From a virus: DNA of 64,000 bases. Below are positions 63,253 through 64,000 of this stretch, piece by piece. The DNA lies in IMG/VR virus record IMGVR_UViG_3300036790_000386, positions 37,928 to 101,927 of that record; one strand, 5' to 3'. Made by a program: the position numbers and the translations under genes. Position 1 is the stretch's first letter. Each line of letters opens with the position of its first letter. A model generated the notes under the pieces. It was not told the origin of the DNA and ran no database searches. It saw only the letters and a program-made list of their open reading frames with translations.

Positions 63253-64000
63253 GTGAAGAGCAATATAAAAAAGGAAACTGAAGTTAATTTTACACATGAA
63301 GGTGCGCGTGCAGCAAACATCAATGCAGAGCAGCAACTGCGCCGGTCTGTTATGAATTGCCTTCTCTTTGAGAAAGAATTCTACGAAGACGGTGTTGAAA
63401 TTGCTAATCGCATTAAATCTCTTGTTGCACAAGTTTCTCCGTCCAAGGTTGCAGCTATCGCAATCCAAGCCCGAGATGAAATGCATCTTCGCCATGTACC
63501 GCTCTACTTGGTTGCCTGCCTTGCAGGAGTTACCAGTGGCACAAATCTCGTATCCAACACGCTTGCACACGTTATTCAACGTGCTGATGAACTTTCTGAG
63601 TTTCTTGCCATTTATGCCAAAGTGAATGGAGTCAAGCCAAGCGAAATCAAACCGAAACTATCAAATCAAGTACGCAAGGGCCTTGCACAAGCTTTTACCA
63701 AATTCAGCGCTTACTCCCTAGGTAAATATAACCGAGACGCTGAAATCAAGCTTAGAGATGCGCTTTTTCTTTCACACGCTAAACCAAAAGACGCAGAACA
63801 AGCTCTCACCTGGAAGAAGCTAATAGACGGCACTCTTGAAACTCCTGATACTTGGGAAGTTTCTCTTTCCAGCGGAGCCGATAAAAAGGAAACATTTGAG
63901 CGATTAATTAAAGAAGGCAAGCTTGGCTATTTTGCCCTCATCCGCAATCTGCGCAACATGAGCGAAGCACATTGTGATTTTTCTTTGGTTCATGAAGCAA
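63253..64000 (+). CDS. rsr: Ro60/TROVE-domain protein (partial, C-terminus beyond window)
   Basis: 249 residues visible from a GTG with AGGAAA upstream; no stop before the window end. RRSVMNCLLFEKEFYEDGVE is the signature of the TROVE domain. Further matching blocks: AIQARDEMHLRHVPLYLVAC, HVIQRADELSEFLAIYAK, KGLAQAFTKFSAYSLGKYNR, TWKKLIDGTLETPDTWEV and YFALIRNLRNM. Ro60 forms a HEAT-repeat ring that binds Y RNAs on the outside and free 3' ends of misfolded RNAs in the hole. A C-terminal VWA domain would be expected beyond the window. Its genomic neighbours include the Y RNA-like cluster 3-5 kb upstream. Confidence 0.9.
   Translation, partial: MKSNIKKETEVNFTHEGARAANINAEQQLRRSVMNCLLFEKEFYEDGVEIANRIKSLVAQVSPSKVAAIAIQARDEMHLRHVPLYLVACLAGVTSGTNLVSNTLAHVIQRADELSEFLAIYAKVNGVKPSEIKPKLSNQVRKGLAQAFTKFSAYSLGKYNRDAEIKLRDALFLSHAKPKDAEQALTWKKLIDGTLETPDTWEVSLSSGADKKETFERLIKEGKLGYFALIRNLRNMSEAHCDFSLVHEA

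Noticed and set aside
63223-63579. 118-codon minus-strand frame over the start of the Ro60 gene
   Set aside because: Antisense to the TROVE coding sequence, whose motif order is unmistakable; also overlaps the terminator.

Overview
The window reads as the left part of a large genome of a contractile-tailed phage (myovirus), or a prophage or phage-plasmid of that type, with low-to-medium GC. It holds a complete head, neck, tail and baseplate set of the kind built from DUF1073 portal, DUF2213 protease/scaffold, DUF2184 capsid, DUF3383 sheath and DUF3277 tube proteins. The host is probably Gram-negative: there are two lipoprotein signals, several Sec signal peptides and a contractile tail. An alphaproteobacterial host is possible but not shown. 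Both ends of the window cut genes.

Layout. About 1-43.1 kb is transcribed leftward. In transcription order it runs: small regulatory genes and terminators (43.1-40.3 kb), small terminase, a PD-(D/E)XK nuclease and a retropepsin-like lipoprotein (40.3-38.7 kb), a large terminase carrying an intein (37.6-34.5 kb), a portal fused to an inorganic-pyrophosphatase-like domain (34.0-31.8 kb), an accessory pair (amidinotransferase/DDAH-like and phosphatidylserine-decarboxylase-like, 30.6-29.0 kb), secreted paralogues, protease/scaffold, cement, capsid, neck genes, sheath and tube, a tail-assembly chaperone with a -1 frameshift site, tape measure, baseplate, fibres and tailspike, a holin-like protein, and then a nucleotide-metabolism and phosphoesterase module with a glycosyltransferase at the edge.

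The divergent region at 43.1-43.8 kb carries good sigma70-type promoters facing both ways. About 43.8-64 kb is transcribed rightward. It starts with a MoxR/CobS-like AAA+ ATPase and a VWA-like partner, followed by about 12 kb of very small, tightly packed genes, mostly of unknown function (a muramidase-like protein, a GNAT-like protein, zinc-ribbon proteins, a HIRAN protein). It ends in an RNA island at 58.0-60.3 kb, a cassette of tiny genes that looks more GC-rich, two secreted proteins and the start of a Ro60/TROVE protein.

The most striking system is the RNA island paired with Ro60. At least six RNA-like units share a 5' TAGCGTAGA-type motif and a 3' TAATCT-type motif just inside a closing stem. 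Three of them (near 59.1, 59.6 and 59.9 kb) carry a tRNA-like module in permuted order (T-arm, closed acceptor, D-arm), the architecture of bacterial YrlA-type Y RNAs, the RNA partners of Ro60. The other three are short hairpin forms. This looks like a phage-borne Ro60 ribonucleoprotein system with an unusually expanded Y RNA family.

A second unexplained element is a structured sequence of about 80-110 nt, present five times (13.4, 31.4, 38.6, 46.3 and 49.2 kb). It has two GC-rich hairpins whose stems covary, between conserved flanks. Four copies sit in the same sense immediately upstream of a start codon.

Family assignments come from recognising sequence motifs by eye; no database search was run.
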